NCBI GenBank assembly: GCA_051888795.1
Contig: JBJFCD010000149.1
Coordinates: 62,001-126,000, forward strand
Reading direction: 5' to 3'
Length of the DNA: 64,000 nt
DNA from: MD308 sp051888795
GTDB taxonomy: Bacteria > Bacillota > Clostridia > Lachnospirales > Lachnospiraceae
This document shows, piece after piece, positions 42,850 to 51,375 of this stretch. Every line of letters begins with the position of its first letter. Position 1 is the first letter of the stretch. Under the pieces are notes generated by a model. That model did not search any database. It had not been told where the DNA came from and saw only the letters and a program-made list of their open reading frames with translations. Position numbers and translations under genes: made by a program.

Positions 42850-43605
42850 TCAGATAAATTTTTTTACAGATACAAACATTCGTCCTTTTTTTGTCTCAGA
42901 TAAAGTTTTTTCATAAGCAATTCTTCCCATTCCACGAACAGAAATCAGGTCACCTTCATTTAAATGGTATCCATTACTTGTAATCATTTTTCCGTTTACA
43001 AACACCTTTCCCGCTTCAATATAAGCAGTAAGCTTACTTCTAGACATCGGAAATGCAACGGACATAATCGTATCCAGCCTTACGGAAGGTACAGTTCCTT
43101 TTATTTCCTGATACCGAGGTTCATAAGAAATCTCTATCGGCTCTTTTACAGAAGTTTTCACCACAGTGTGCCTGACTCTTGTAAAGTTATCCACAATATA
43201 ATCCGCAATATCCTCACAGACAAATACTAATGCTTTAGAATCATTGATAATAATATCTCCGAATTTAGAGCGTTCAATTCCAAGATTCATTAAAGCACCA
43301 AGATAGTCGCGATGCGACAGTTCCTCAGCAAAGCGGATGTTAAGTGGTTCAATTTCAATTGTAAGGACAGGAAAATGGTATTCATAATAAAGAGCATCAG
43401 GTAGAAATGCTATCATCTGACGCTCTGATAACTCATATCCACCATATGTTTCGTATCTGGCAGGAAACATATTTTTCGGTGTTGTATGAAGAATATTTAA
43501 TTCATTTAAATTCAGGAAATCGGAAAAAGTTACAATATCACGCTGAAACGCCTGATTCGATAAATCTATCAGACGTTTTCTCAGCATCAATTCTTCTTTA
43601 TTCAT
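42850..43605 (-). CDS. ylmH: YlmH-type S4-domain RNA-binding protein
   Basis: 251 aa, with the N-terminal YlmH domain (RLIDLSNQAFQRDIVTFSDFLNLNE..., PARYETYGGYELSERQMIAFLP) and a C-terminal S4 domain (about 175-240, RLDTIMSVAFPMSRSKLTAYIEAGKVFVNG). Recently linked to ribosome rescue of stalled peptidyl-tRNA in related species. In the sepF neighbourhood, its usual location. AGGAGTAAAAATCAT precedes the ATG. Confidence 0.9.
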   Translation of the reverse strand: MNKEELMLRKRLIDLSNQAFQRDIVTFSDFLNLNELNILHTTPKNMFPARYETYGGYELSERQMIAFLPDALYYEYHFPVLTIEIEPLNIRFAEELSHRDYLGALMNLGIERSKFGDIIINDSKALVFVCEDIADYIVDNFTRVRHTVVKTSVKEPIEISYEPRYQEIKGTVPSVRLDTIMSVAFPMSRSKLTAYIEAGKVFVNGKMITSNGYHLNEGDLISVRGMGRIAYEKTLSETKKGRMFVSVKKFI

Positions 43606-43619
43606 TATGATTTTTACTC

Positions 43620-44162
43620 CTAAAATCTTGAGCGCATGGAAGACGCATCAAAAGAAGTGTTCAAAAGATCCTGAAGATCTCCGGATATATCTACATTTGT
43701 CGGTGTCACAAGAAAGATATAATTTGAAATCTTCTGAAGGTTTCCACTGATTGCATATGTAGCACCAGATGTAAAATCAATAATTCTCTGGGCAACCTCA
43801 AGATCAAGCCCTTCAAGATTCAGAATAACAGTGCGTCCGCTTAAGAGAGTCTCGGTAATCTCTCTTGAATCCTCTACGGAAGAAGGCTTTACAACACAGA
43901 CTTCCATGTTAGCGCTGCTTCTTCTTGCCGGCTGACGCATCGGTGTCACTTTGTTATTAGAGCGGGAATTTCTTGATGAATTAGCTGGAAGATCATATTC
44001 TTCATCATCTTCATCGTCGTCATAGCTCTTTCCTCTATTGAAAAACCCTTTTTTTGGCTTTTCTTCGTAATCATCTTCATATTCGTCATCATAGAAATCA
44101 TCGTAATCGTCCTCGTCGTCACTCAGCTTCATGATATCTAAGAACTTATCTAATACTCCCAT
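43620..44162 (-). CDS. sepF: Cell division protein SepF
   Basis: Anchors and bundles FtsZ at the membrane. N-terminal amphipathic helix (GVLDKFLDIMKL), a long acidic Asp/Glu/Tyr-rich linker (about 15-60), and a C-terminal SepF domain (about 85-175) with RTVILNLEGLDLEVAQRIIDFTSGATYAISGN. 180 aa. Neighbours YggS and YlmH are the standard partners. Confidence 0.93.
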   Translation of the reverse strand: MGVLDKFLDIMKLSDDEDDYDDFYDDEYEDDYEEKPKKGFFNRGKSYDDDEDDEEYDLPANSSRNSRSNNKVTPMRQPARRSSANMEVCVVKPSSVEDSREITETLLSGRTVILNLEGLDLEVAQRIIDFTSGATYAISGNLQKISNYIFLVTPTNVDISGDLQDLLNTSFDASSMRSRF

Positions 44163-44185
44163 TTTAAAAATCTCCTATCTTATGT

Positions 44186-44881
44186 TTATACCCGCGAATA
44201 ATCGCGCTCGCCAAATATCCCTGTGCCAACGCGAACCATAGTCGCCCCTTCTTCTACAGAGACCTCATAATCATTGGTCATACCCATAGAAAGTATATTC
44301 ACATTAACATTATCAACGTTTTTACTGGCAATGTCAACAGATAATTTGCGTAAACGTGCGAAAACATCACGATTTTCCTCAGGATTTCCAACATATGGAG
44401 CAATTGTCATAAGACCAGCTACACGGATATGAGAAAAACTGGAAATCTGATCAATAAACCCATCAACTTCTTCCGGAAGAAGACCAAATTTAGTATCTTC
44501 TCTTGCAACATTTACTTCAACCAGAATATTAACAGTCAGATTACGCTTAGCAGCTTCTTTTTCTATTGTTTCTGCAAGGCGAACAGAATCAACAGAATGG
44601 ATCAGATCTACCTTATCAATTATATATTTGACTTTATTGCGCTGCAAATGTCCAATCATATGCCAGTGGATATCTTTCGGAAGAGCCTCATACTTATCAA
44701 CGAGCTCCTGGACTTTATTTTCGCCAAATACGCGCACACCTAAGTCATAGGCTTCCTTCAGAACTTCCACCGGTTTTGTTTTGCTGACAGCAATAAGTGT
44801 CACATCTTCTCGGTTTCTCCCGGATTTTTTGCATGACTGGGTAATCTTTTCATCTACCTGTTTCAGATTTTCTTTTAACAT
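44186..44881 (-). CDS. yggS: YggS-family PLP-binding protein
   Basis: PLP homeostasis protein, fold type III barrel without its own reaction. PLP lysine lies in VTLIAVSKTKPV; FGENKVQEL, HWHMIGHLQRNK and SMGMTNDYEVSVEEGATMVRVGTGIFG are family signatures. 231 aa. Next to sepF, as usual. Confidence 0.94.
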   Translation of the reverse strand: MLKENLKQVDEKITQSCKKSGRNREDVTLIAVSKTKPVEVLKEAYDLGVRVFGENKVQELVDKYEALPKDIHWHMIGHLQRNKVKYIIDKVDLIHSVDSVRLAETIEKEAAKRNLTVNILVEVNVAREDTKFGLLPEEVDGFIDQISSFSHIRVAGLMTIAPYVGNPEENRDVFARLRKLSVDIASKNVDNVNVNILSMGMTNDYEVSVEEGATMVRVGTGIFGERDYSRV

Positions 44882-44896
44882 TTAAAAACACTCCTT

Positions 44897-46273
44897 TTAA
44901 AATACAACATCATTTTCTTTTACGTATTTACCATCAAGTGCAATATGGTCATAATTTGCAAGACTATAAGCGTTTCCTGCTTTTACAATATAATAATCTT
45001 CGCTTTCGCAAAGAATCTCTATCTGCTTAAAAACGGCATATCCTTTATTGATGTTATATACACCCTGCAGGCTTTTTGTCTGTTTCAATGTATAGGTATC
45101 TGATGACTCTGGTTTTAAAAGAACCGTATCTTTCTCAAACGCAAGAGGATCTAAATATACCATGTCAGATTCCTGTTCCCAGTAATATACATCAACTTTC
45201 TGGAAAGTAGCATTACCGGTTTTGTCATCTACAAGTACGCCGGTTTCCTTACTGTTTCCTCCCTGAGTAAGATAATCCTTAGGAACCGTATAAAACTGTT
45301 TTTTTACAACAGATGATTTTGGAATCTTTAATCCTGTTTCATCCTCAAGGATCAGTTCAATATCCAGATATCGTTCCTGTATGTAACGAATCATAGCAGT
45401 ATCAAATGTAAGAAAGGCAAAAGTTCCTTTTGACGTTTTATGGATTTCTATATCTGCCCTTTCTGATTCTCCATCTTTTGAAAAGCGGACCTTTACACGT
45501 TTTAAATCTGCCATCTCTTTTGCTGCACTGTCACTGAGGGAAATAACCAGTGTCCATGTGTCTTCTGTGATCAGCTTATATACCGGGTCACCGGATTTTA
45601 CCTGCGTATTGTTTTTCATAGTCGTAACAGAATAGCCCTTTTTCGTAATCATATCTTCTGTTACATCATCAGCTTTTATTCTCTCATATCCATCAACAGA
45701 ATAAGATATAATACCGTCAGCTACAGCTTTATATATTTGAAGCTCTGCTTCATTATTATCTATCATATCATCAAGCTGAGCCTGTCTGCTTTCGCTCGAT
45801 TTGCTTTCCAGAACAGCCTGTATATTATCCTTTAGTGTATAGACATCACGAAACTGTTCATCCTTAAAATTCTCACTGAAAGACTGTGCTTTTAACAACA
45901 AAGCGCTCTGTTCCTCGCTCGTAAGTTCCGCCAAATTGTCAGAACTGCTGTCTTTAAAATCAAGCTCTTTTGAAGATAGTGTGTAAACATTTGTTTTAGC
46001 GCCTACTTTACTTCCTTCCTGACTGAAATAGTTAATGTAACCGGTGCTTTCGGCGGAAATGACCTTTTCACTTCTGATTGCCAGCCCTGTATAAGCCGTA
46101 TCTTTTAAAATAGAACCTTCTCTTACTTCATACACAGATATATGCTTATCTGTCATATATAAAAATACAGTTGCAATCAAATATATAAATATAATCCCGA
46201 AAACCGCAATCCCTATATTAAAATGTGGTTTTTTTCGATATGTCTGTATATTTGTCAATTTCTTGTCTGTCAA
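44897..46273 (-). CDS. HlyD-like membrane-anchored protein
   Basis: One N-terminal helix (about 20-42), then a biotinyl-lipoyl-like barrel (SAESTGYINYFSQEGSKV), a long helical coiled region (about 120-190) and beta-rich C-terminal half. It resembles membrane fusion proteins, but there is no transporter beside it. Similar proteins lie next to sepF in many clostridia, so a role in the envelope or division is plausible. 458 aa. It overlaps the radical-SAM gene by four bases. Confidence 0.75.
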   Translation of the reverse strand: MTDKKLTNIQTYRKKPHFNIGIAVFGIIFIYLIATVFLYMTDKHISVYEVREGSILKDTAYTGLAIRSEKVISAESTGYINYFSQEGSKVGAKTNVYTLSSKELDFKDSSSDNLAELTSEEQSALLLKAQSFSENFKDEQFRDVYTLKDNIQAVLESKSSESRQAQLDDMIDNNEAELQIYKAVADGIISYSVDGYERIKADDVTEDMITKKGYSVTTMKNNTQVKSGDPVYKLITEDTWTLVISLSDSAAKEMADLKRVKVRFSKDGESERADIEIHKTSKGTFAFLTFDTAMIRYIQERYLDIELILEDETGLKIPKSSVVKKQFYTVPKDYLTQGGNSKETGVLVDDKTGNATFQKVDVYYWEQESDMVYLDPLAFEKDTVLLKPESSDTYTLKQTKSLQGVYNINKGYAVFKQIEILCESEDYYIVKAGNAYSLANYDHIALDGKYVKENDVVF

Positions 46274-47235
46274 AATGATGCCCCCTGTAATTGTTCTAAT
46301 GCTGCGCCGTTCAGATAATGGAAAAGTCTACCCTGAAAATGATGCCCTTCGGTCATCTGTTTTGTCACTTCATCGCGCAGCTTCCACCAGCTTGTATTCC
46401 AGTTTGAAAATACAGCATCTTTCTGTGGAACACGGCTGAATAATCGCTCTACAACAATATCCGGATCCAGATATTCAAGAAAGACGATCAGCCTGTGGAT
46501 ATATTCCTCTTTTGAGCATAACGTTATTGTACCATTTTCGTATGCATCGCACAACCTCGTGTTTTTAGCAATATACAGAGAATGTATCTTTACTATATCA
46601 ATACCAAGTGCCGAAATGAATTTTGCTGTCTCAATACTGTCTTCTAATTCATCTCCCGGAAGATTTAGTATAACATGTGCGCAGACCATGAAATTATATT
46701 TTTTTATCTGGAGCACTGCGTCTATAAATTCTGCAAGAGAGTGTCCTCTTTCGATTTTTGCAAGCGTATGATAATTTACTGTCTGAAGTCCAAGTTCAAT
46801 AGTAATATCTATTTTTTCTTCTTCTGATATTCTTTTTAAAACATCAAGATACTCTTTTCTGATACAGTCAGGTCTTGTCGATATATCTATTCCTACTATA
46901 TCGGAAATTTCCAATGCTTCTTTCATATACTTTTCAAAAATATCAACTGGCAAAAATGTGTTGGTATAATTCTGGAAATAAGCAATAAACTTATGAGCAT
47001 GATATTTTGATTCAATATGCTCTTTTGTCTCAGTAAGCTGAATCTTTACCGGAACAGTCTGCTCCATTGCCTCAAATCCGGTTCCGCATTCTGCACAGAA
47101 ACTGCATCCTGATCTGCCTCCGGTTCGGTTCGGACAGCTTACCGGAAGATTAACAGGAAGTTTGTACACCTTTTCACCGTATTTGTTTTTAAGATAATCG
47201 GAATATGCATAATAAAGTGTTTCGTTTTTATCCAT
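46270..47235 (-). CDS. TIGR01212-family (YhcC) radical SAM protein
   Basis: Cysteine cluster in SCPNRTGGRSGCSFCAECGTGF; YFQNYTNTFLP and STRPDCI and ELGLQTV match the family. The reaction is unknown. 321 aa. Its ATG diverges from the DUF378 gene. Confidence 0.9.
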   Translation of the reverse strand: MDKNETLYYAYSDYLKNKYGEKVYKLPVNLPVSCPNRTGGRSGCSFCAECGTGFEAMEQTVPVKIQLTETKEHIESKYHAHKFIAYFQNYTNTFLPVDIFEKYMKEALEISDIVGIDISTRPDCIRKEYLDVLKRISEEEKIDITIELGLQTVNYHTLAKIERGHSLAEFIDAVLQIKKYNFMVCAHVILNLPGDELEDSIETAKFISALGIDIVKIHSLYIAKNTRLCDAYENGTITLCSKEEYIHRLIVFLEYLDPDIVVERLFSRVPQKDAVFSNWNTSWWKLRDEVTKQMTEGHHFQGRLFHYLNGAALEQLQGASF

Positions 47236-47311
47236 AAATTTTCCTTTTCATGTATATTTTTAATTTTTACCACACATAATAATGCCAGCATCAAAAAAGG
47301 AGGCATTCATT

Positions 47312-47524
47312 ATGAAATGGTTTGACAATACCGCTTTAACACTTGTAATTATCGGTGCAGTTAACTGGTTATTAATTGGAATCTTCCGCTTTGACCTGGT
47401 TGCATTCCTGTTTGGAAATCTTTCCTGGTTTTCCCGTATCATTTATGCGATCATTGGCCTGTGCGGTCTGTATCTGATTAGCTTGTACGGAAGAATCGGA
47501 AGCGCTTCAAATGTACATTCATAA
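47312..47524 (+). CDS. DUF378 small membrane protein
   Basis: 70 aa, two hydrophobic helices (about 8-28 and 40-60) with the family core NTALTLVIIGAVNWLLIG and YAIIGLCGLYLI. Function unknown. ATG 47312 is preceded by AAAGGAGG; the frame is open 30 bases upstream. Only plus-strand gene in this 24-kb stretch. Confidence 0.85.
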   Translation: MKWFDNTALTLVIIGAVNWLLIGIFRFDLVAFLFGNLSWFSRIIYAIIGLCGLYLISLYGRIGSASNVHS

Positions 47525-47539
47525 ATATATAGCATAAAT

Positions 47540-47569
47540 AGGGGGAATCCCCATAAAAGGATACCCCCT
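47540..47569 (+). terminator. Bidirectional terminator between DUF378 and the carboxypeptidase gene
   Basis: AGGGGGaATCC (47540-47550) pairs with GGATaCCCCCT (47559-47569), one A-A mismatch, eight-base loop. Lies between convergent genes. T tracts are short. Confidence 0.65.
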
Positions 47570-47577
47570 CATATTAT

Positions 47578-48744
47578 TTATTCATTTTCAGGAATAGCCT
47601 CAATAAGCGTTGTCATTTCCTGATACAGAATCTCCTTTGATTCTGCCCCCATCACGATAGAAATATAAGGCTTCCCACTGTCAGATTCATCCAATAACAC
47701 AAGACAATTTCCGGCCTTAAATGTAGTCCCTGTTTTACCACCTATCACTTTTCCGGTCTTCGGAAGTTCTGTCTCTCCCTGTGCATAATAATTCGTAGGC
47801 TCCCATTTGATTTTTACATATCCGGGTTCACTCTGTATTATTTGCATATGGGGATTATCACTAAGAGATTCATTTGCCGAATCGGAAGATACCGCATCAC
47901 TACCTTCCGCAGTATCAGTCTCTCTTTTAATATCGGCAGTATAAGAATCTGCTTTAATAATCTCAATAAATTCATCATATTTGATACATTCATTAAAAAT
48001 GAGGTAGATATCGTAAGCTGTAGTATAATGATCATCATCATGGAGCCCATTGGGGTTAACAAAATGAGAATTTGTCGCCATAATTTCTTTTGCTTTCGCG
48101 TTCATCATTTCTGCAAATCCATCTACACTGCCACCTATATGTTCGGCAATGGCAACTGCATTGTCATTACCTGAATAGATTAATAATCCGCCCAGAAGAT
48201 CTTTGAGAGTAAGTTCATCTCCTTCATGGATGCCGCAAGTCTGCTCATCATATGCAAACTTATCAGAATCTGCATTTTCCGATACTGTTACAATATCAGA
48301 AAGTTCGCCGTTCTCAAGCGCAACAAGTGCAGTCATCAGTTTTGTAAGACTTGCCGGATAAAGCTTTTCATGAACATTATATGCAAAATCAGTCTTTTTT
48401 TCATCCACGTCAAAAAGAGCTGCCGACTTTAACTTTCCAGTTTCCGGGGCACCTTCTATGTCAATATTTTCAGACACAACGCATAAATCTGCCGAATATA
48501 AGGTTCCTCTATAAACTGATTTGTTATAATGCGAGGTCTCATATTCAGCAACAAAGGTTTCTTCTTTTTTATTTTGTCTTATAAGTACACCCACAGCAAC
48601 AAAACACAGAATTACCAGAATAAATAACATTCTGCGAATCAAAGCTTTCCTTTTTCTTCGGGCTTTTGAGCGTCTTAGCGCTCTGTCTGATTTTTTCATT
48701 CTTCTGTAATTATCTGATTTATTTGGTCTATCGGTACATCTCAC
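47578..48744 (-). CDS. D-alanyl-D-alanine carboxypeptidase (serine-type, PBP5/DacF-like)
   Basis: Trims the terminal D-Ala of peptidoglycan stems. Basic N-terminus and one helix (about 38-54) give a membrane anchor. Catalytic S132-x-x-K135 (SLTK), S191-G-N193, and KTG in GGKTGTTFKAGN are all present. 388 aa with the GTG start at 48744 after AGGAG; an internal ATG (48699) lacks a ribosome binding site. The start overlaps mgsA by 17 bases. Confidence 0.88.
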   Translation of the reverse strand: MRCTDRPNKSDNYRRMKKSDRALRRSKARRKRKALIRRMLFILVILCFVAVGVLIRQNKKEETFVAEYETSHYNKSVYRGTLYSADLCVVSENIDIEGAPETGKLKSAALFDVDEKKTDFAYNVHEKLYPASLTKLMTALVALENGELSDIVTVSENADSDKFAYDEQTCGIHEGDELTLKDLLGGLLIYSGNDNAVAIAEHIGGSVDGFAEMMNAKAKEIMATNSHFVNPNGLHDDDHYTTAYDIYLIFNECIKYDEFIEIIKADSYTADIKRETDTAEGSDAVSSDSANESLSDNPHMQIIQSEPGYVKIKWEPTNYYAQGETELPKTGKVIGGKTGTTFKAGNCLVLLDESDSGKPYISIVMGAESKEILYQEMTTLIEAIPENE

Positions 48745-49123
48745 GCCAATCTAAATCTCCTCTGTCAATTGCTAATACAATAAGCTCCGCAGTAGCAAGG
48801 TTTGTTGCCATCGGAATATTATAAGTGTCACACAAACGGATCACATCATTGACATCCGGCTCGTGCGGCTTTGGATTTGAAGGTTCGCGCAGGAAAATCA
48901 GTGCATCAATATCATTCTGAGCAATCTGTGCTCCGAGCTGCTGCTTTCCTCCAAGTGGTCCGGCAAGATATTTGTGAATGTTCAAATTTGTAACTTCCTC
49001 AATCAATCTTCCGGTTGTACCTGTCGCATACAAATTATGTTTACTTAATATACCGCGGTACGCAATACAAAAATTCTGCATCAATGTTTTTTTCGAATCA
49101 TGCGCAATTAATCCGATATTCAT
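48728..49123 (-). CDS. mgsA: Methylglyoxal synthase
   Basis: Converts dihydroxyacetone phosphate to methylglyoxal and phosphate, a bypass under phosphate stress. MNIGLIAHDSKK opens it; TGTTGRLIEE, SGPLGGKQQLGAQI-type GPLGGKQQLG, and FLREPSNPKPHEPDVNDVIRLCD (catalytic Asp) are typical. ATG 49123 after AAGGAGAG; longer frame upstream is spurious. 131 aa. Confidence 0.93.
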   Translation of the reverse strand: MNIGLIAHDSKKTLMQNFCIAYRGILSKHNLYATGTTGRLIEEVTNLNIHKYLAGPLGGKQQLGAQIAQNDIDALIFLREPSNPKPHEPDVNDVIRLCDTYNIPMATNLATAELIVLAIDRGDLDWREMYR

Positions 49124-49137
49124 GGTTTTCACTCTCC

Positions 49138-50262
49138 TTACTGATACTTCTTCGGCTGTAATCCGACATTTAATACAAATCCAATCCCCATGTAAAGACT
49201 GACTAGAGAGGTAAGACCGTAACTGACAAACGGTAAAGGTACGCCTGTATTTGGCATTAATCCGGTAGCTACTGAAATATTGATGAAACTCTGGACTCCA
49301 ATGAGTCCTCCTACCCCGCAGCAGATAATCCTCCCTGCCAGATTCTGCGCTCGTATTCCTATTAAAATACATTGTATCACAATTAACAACAATAACGCAA
49401 TAACTATACAACATCCGATGAAACCTAATTCTTCACCTACAATTGCGAAGATAAAATCTGTCTGAGGCTCTAGAATAAAGTTTCCGTTTTTAACAGACGT
49501 TGTTGTATTATTATTCAATCCTTTTCCGGTTAACTGTCCAGATCCGATCGCCATAACAGAGTTATTTTGCTGATATGCTTCATCACTGGCATATTTTTCC
49601 GGTTCAAGAAAAGCAAGAATACGTTTCTGCTGATACTCCTTTAGAAAAGGCTGATTCGGCATCACTGCTATACTGAGAAAGATAATTGCCGCAGGGATGA
49701 GAATCAATAGCACTTTTCCTATAAAACGATAGCTGAGACCTCCCACATAGATCATGAGACAAATGACGAGTGCTGTAACAATTGTAGTCGACAGATTCGG
49801 TTCTACAACAATTAGTCCCAGTGGTATGGCTGAAAGTATCGCATATTTTATCAAAGTTGCCTTTTCATTTATATCTTCTGCATGATTCATTATATACTTT
49901 GCAAAAAATAATATCAAAAGTATTTTTGCAAGTTCTGATGGCTGAAAAGTGGTAAATCCAAGATTGATCCATCTTTTTGCCCCGTTAACTGTCTGACCGA
50001 CTGCAAGAACAAGTCCTAGACTGATTATGGCGACCCCGTAGATCAGCCAGTAAAAATCTAATACCCAAACATAATCAACCAAAGAAACAACTGCCATAAC
50101 GATCAGACCGACAACAACTCCAAAAATCTGTTTACTCTGATAAACTTCTTTTGCGCTTCCTACTACGAGTATTCCCAATACAGACAGCGCAAAAACAAGT
50201 GCAACCAATGTAAAATTATAATTTTTTAAGTGATATACTTTTGCAAATCTAGGTGTTTTCAA
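49138..50262 (-). CDS. rodA: RodA/FtsW-family SEDS peptidoglycan glycosyltransferase
   Basis: Polymerises lipid II with a class B PBP partner. About ten helices; WINLGFTTFQPSELAKILLILF and the C-terminal NISVATGLMPNTGVPLPFVSYG are SEDS signatures. Next to MinDE, PBP2 and Mre genes, so RodA (elongation) is favoured over FtsW. 374 aa. It overlaps minE by four bases. Confidence 0.9.
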   Translation of the reverse strand: MKTPRFAKVYHLKNYNFTLVALVFALSVLGILVVGSAKEVYQSKQIFGVVVGLIVMAVVSLVDYVWVLDFYWLIYGVAIISLGLVLAVGQTVNGAKRWINLGFTTFQPSELAKILLILFFAKYIMNHAEDINEKATLIKYAILSAIPLGLIVVEPNLSTTIVTALVICLMIYVGGLSYRFIGKVLLILIPAAIIFLSIAVMPNQPFLKEYQQKRILAFLEPEKYASDEAYQQNNSVMAIGSGQLTGKGLNNNTTTSVKNGNFILEPQTDFIFAIVGEELGFIGCCIVIALLLLIVIQCILIGIRAQNLAGRIICCGVGGLIGVQSFINISVATGLMPNTGVPLPFVSYGLTSLVSLYMGIGFVLNVGLQPKKYQ

Positions 50263-50471
50263 TCTTCTTCTCCTAAAAAGTTAATCAATAAATGTGTTCG
50301 TGTTATTTCCACTTGAAAATCATCTTCTGTAAATTCAATATATTTTGAAAGCAGTTCATATAACTCCCTGCATATTTTGTCATAGCATTCCGGTGTGCAA
50401 TTTACACGGTCAGAAGTGACCAGTGCCTTAATTCGGTCTTTCGCAATATTCACAGATGATTTTCTTTTCAT
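50259..50471 (-). CDS. minE: Cell division topological specificity factor MinE (short)
   Basis: Moves MinD off the membrane. Only 70 aa: it begins MKRKSSVNIAKDRIKALV, and so has the MinD-binding helix but lacks the N-terminal membrane helix (the MALLDFFLS-like segment of E. coli MinE). The C-terminal part (CYDKICRELYELLSKYIEF...VEITRTHLLINFL) is the dimer domain. ATG 50471 is 10 bases after minD; no in-frame extension is plausible. Confidence 0.85.
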   Translation of the reverse strand: MKRKSSVNIAKDRIKALVTSDRVNCTPECYDKICRELYELLSKYIEFTEDDFQVEITRTHLLINFLGEED

Positions 50472-50481
50472 AGCTGCTTCC

Positions 50482-51273
50482 CTAACCTTTCTTAAATAAA
50501 TGCGAAAGTTTTGAAAACAGACCATTATTCTCATCAATATCCGTAAATGGAACTTCTTCTCCATCGATTCTGCGGCATATATTAGCATATGCCCTGCCTG
50601 CCTTCGAATCGATACCAATTACAGGCTCTCCCTGATTTGTGCCAATTACTACTCTCTCATCATCAGGAATAGCGCCGATCAGAGGGATAGACAGAATTTC
50701 TGTCACATCATCAACTGACATCATATCTCCTCTGCGCACCATATCCATACGGATTCTGTTAATAATAAGCGAATTATCTCTTAAATGATTTTTTTCCAAA
50801 AGTCCTATGATCCTGTCTGCATCACGGATAGCTGATACTTCAGGCGTGGTTACCACAATCGCACGGTCAGCTCCGGCAATTGCATTCTGAAATCCCTGCT
50901 CAATCCCGGCAGGACAATCCAGCAGAACATAATCAAACTCTTCTTTCAGTTCTGATGTAAGCTTTTTCATCTGACCCGGTGAAATTGCAGATTTATCTTT
51001 TGTCTGTGCAGATGGCAGAAGATAAAGATTTTCATACCGTTTGTCTCTGATCAATGCCTGCTTCAGACGGCATCCGCCTTCAATGACATCAACCAGATTA
51101 TAGACAATCAGATTTTCAAGTCCCATTACAACATCAAGGTTGCGAAGCCCAAGATCTGTGTCAATAACTACTACTTTTTTGCCAAGCTGTGACAGCCCTG
51201 CACCAATATTTGCAGTCGTCGTTGTCTTTCCGACTCCGCCTTTTCCTGATGTAATTACAATAACTTCTCCCAT
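50482..51273 (-). CDS. minD: Septum site-determining ATPase MinD
   Basis: Membrane ATPase for placing the division site. Deviant Walker A SGKGGVGKTTTTANIG, switch DTDLGLRNLDVVMGLE, and DYVLLDCPAGIE. The C-terminus ends with a membrane-binding amphipathic helix (NGLFSKLSHLFKKG). 263 aa. ATG after AGGAGGAAG. Confidence 0.95.
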   Translation of the reverse strand: MGEVIVITSGKGGVGKTTTTANIGAGLSQLGKKVVVIDTDLGLRNLDVVMGLENLIVYNLVDVIEGGCRLKQALIRDKRYENLYLLPSAQTKDKSAISPGQMKKLTSELKEEFDYVLLDCPAGIEQGFQNAIAGADRAIVVTTPEVSAIRDADRIIGLLEKNHLRDNSLIINRIRMDMVRRGDMMSVDDVTEILSIPLIGAIPDDERVVIGTNQGEPVIGIDSKAGRAYANICRRIDGEEVPFTDIDENNGLFSKLSHLFKKG

Positions 51274-51375
51274 GAATAACTTCCTCCTATCATGATTTCA
51301 TTGAATGTTTCCGGCAATGCATGCTTTTATCATTCGTATCAGAAAGTCCCATGCGCTAAATGTCTGGATTTAATT

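Noticed and set aside
48728..49414. A longer MgsA of 228 residues
   Set aside because: The upstream part of the frame is the antisense-like/alternate frame of the rodA end and encodes no conserved residues; ATG 49123 has AAGGAGAG.
50259..50618. A 119-residue MinE
   Set aside because: The extension runs through the minD coding region in another frame; family residues start at MKRKSS.
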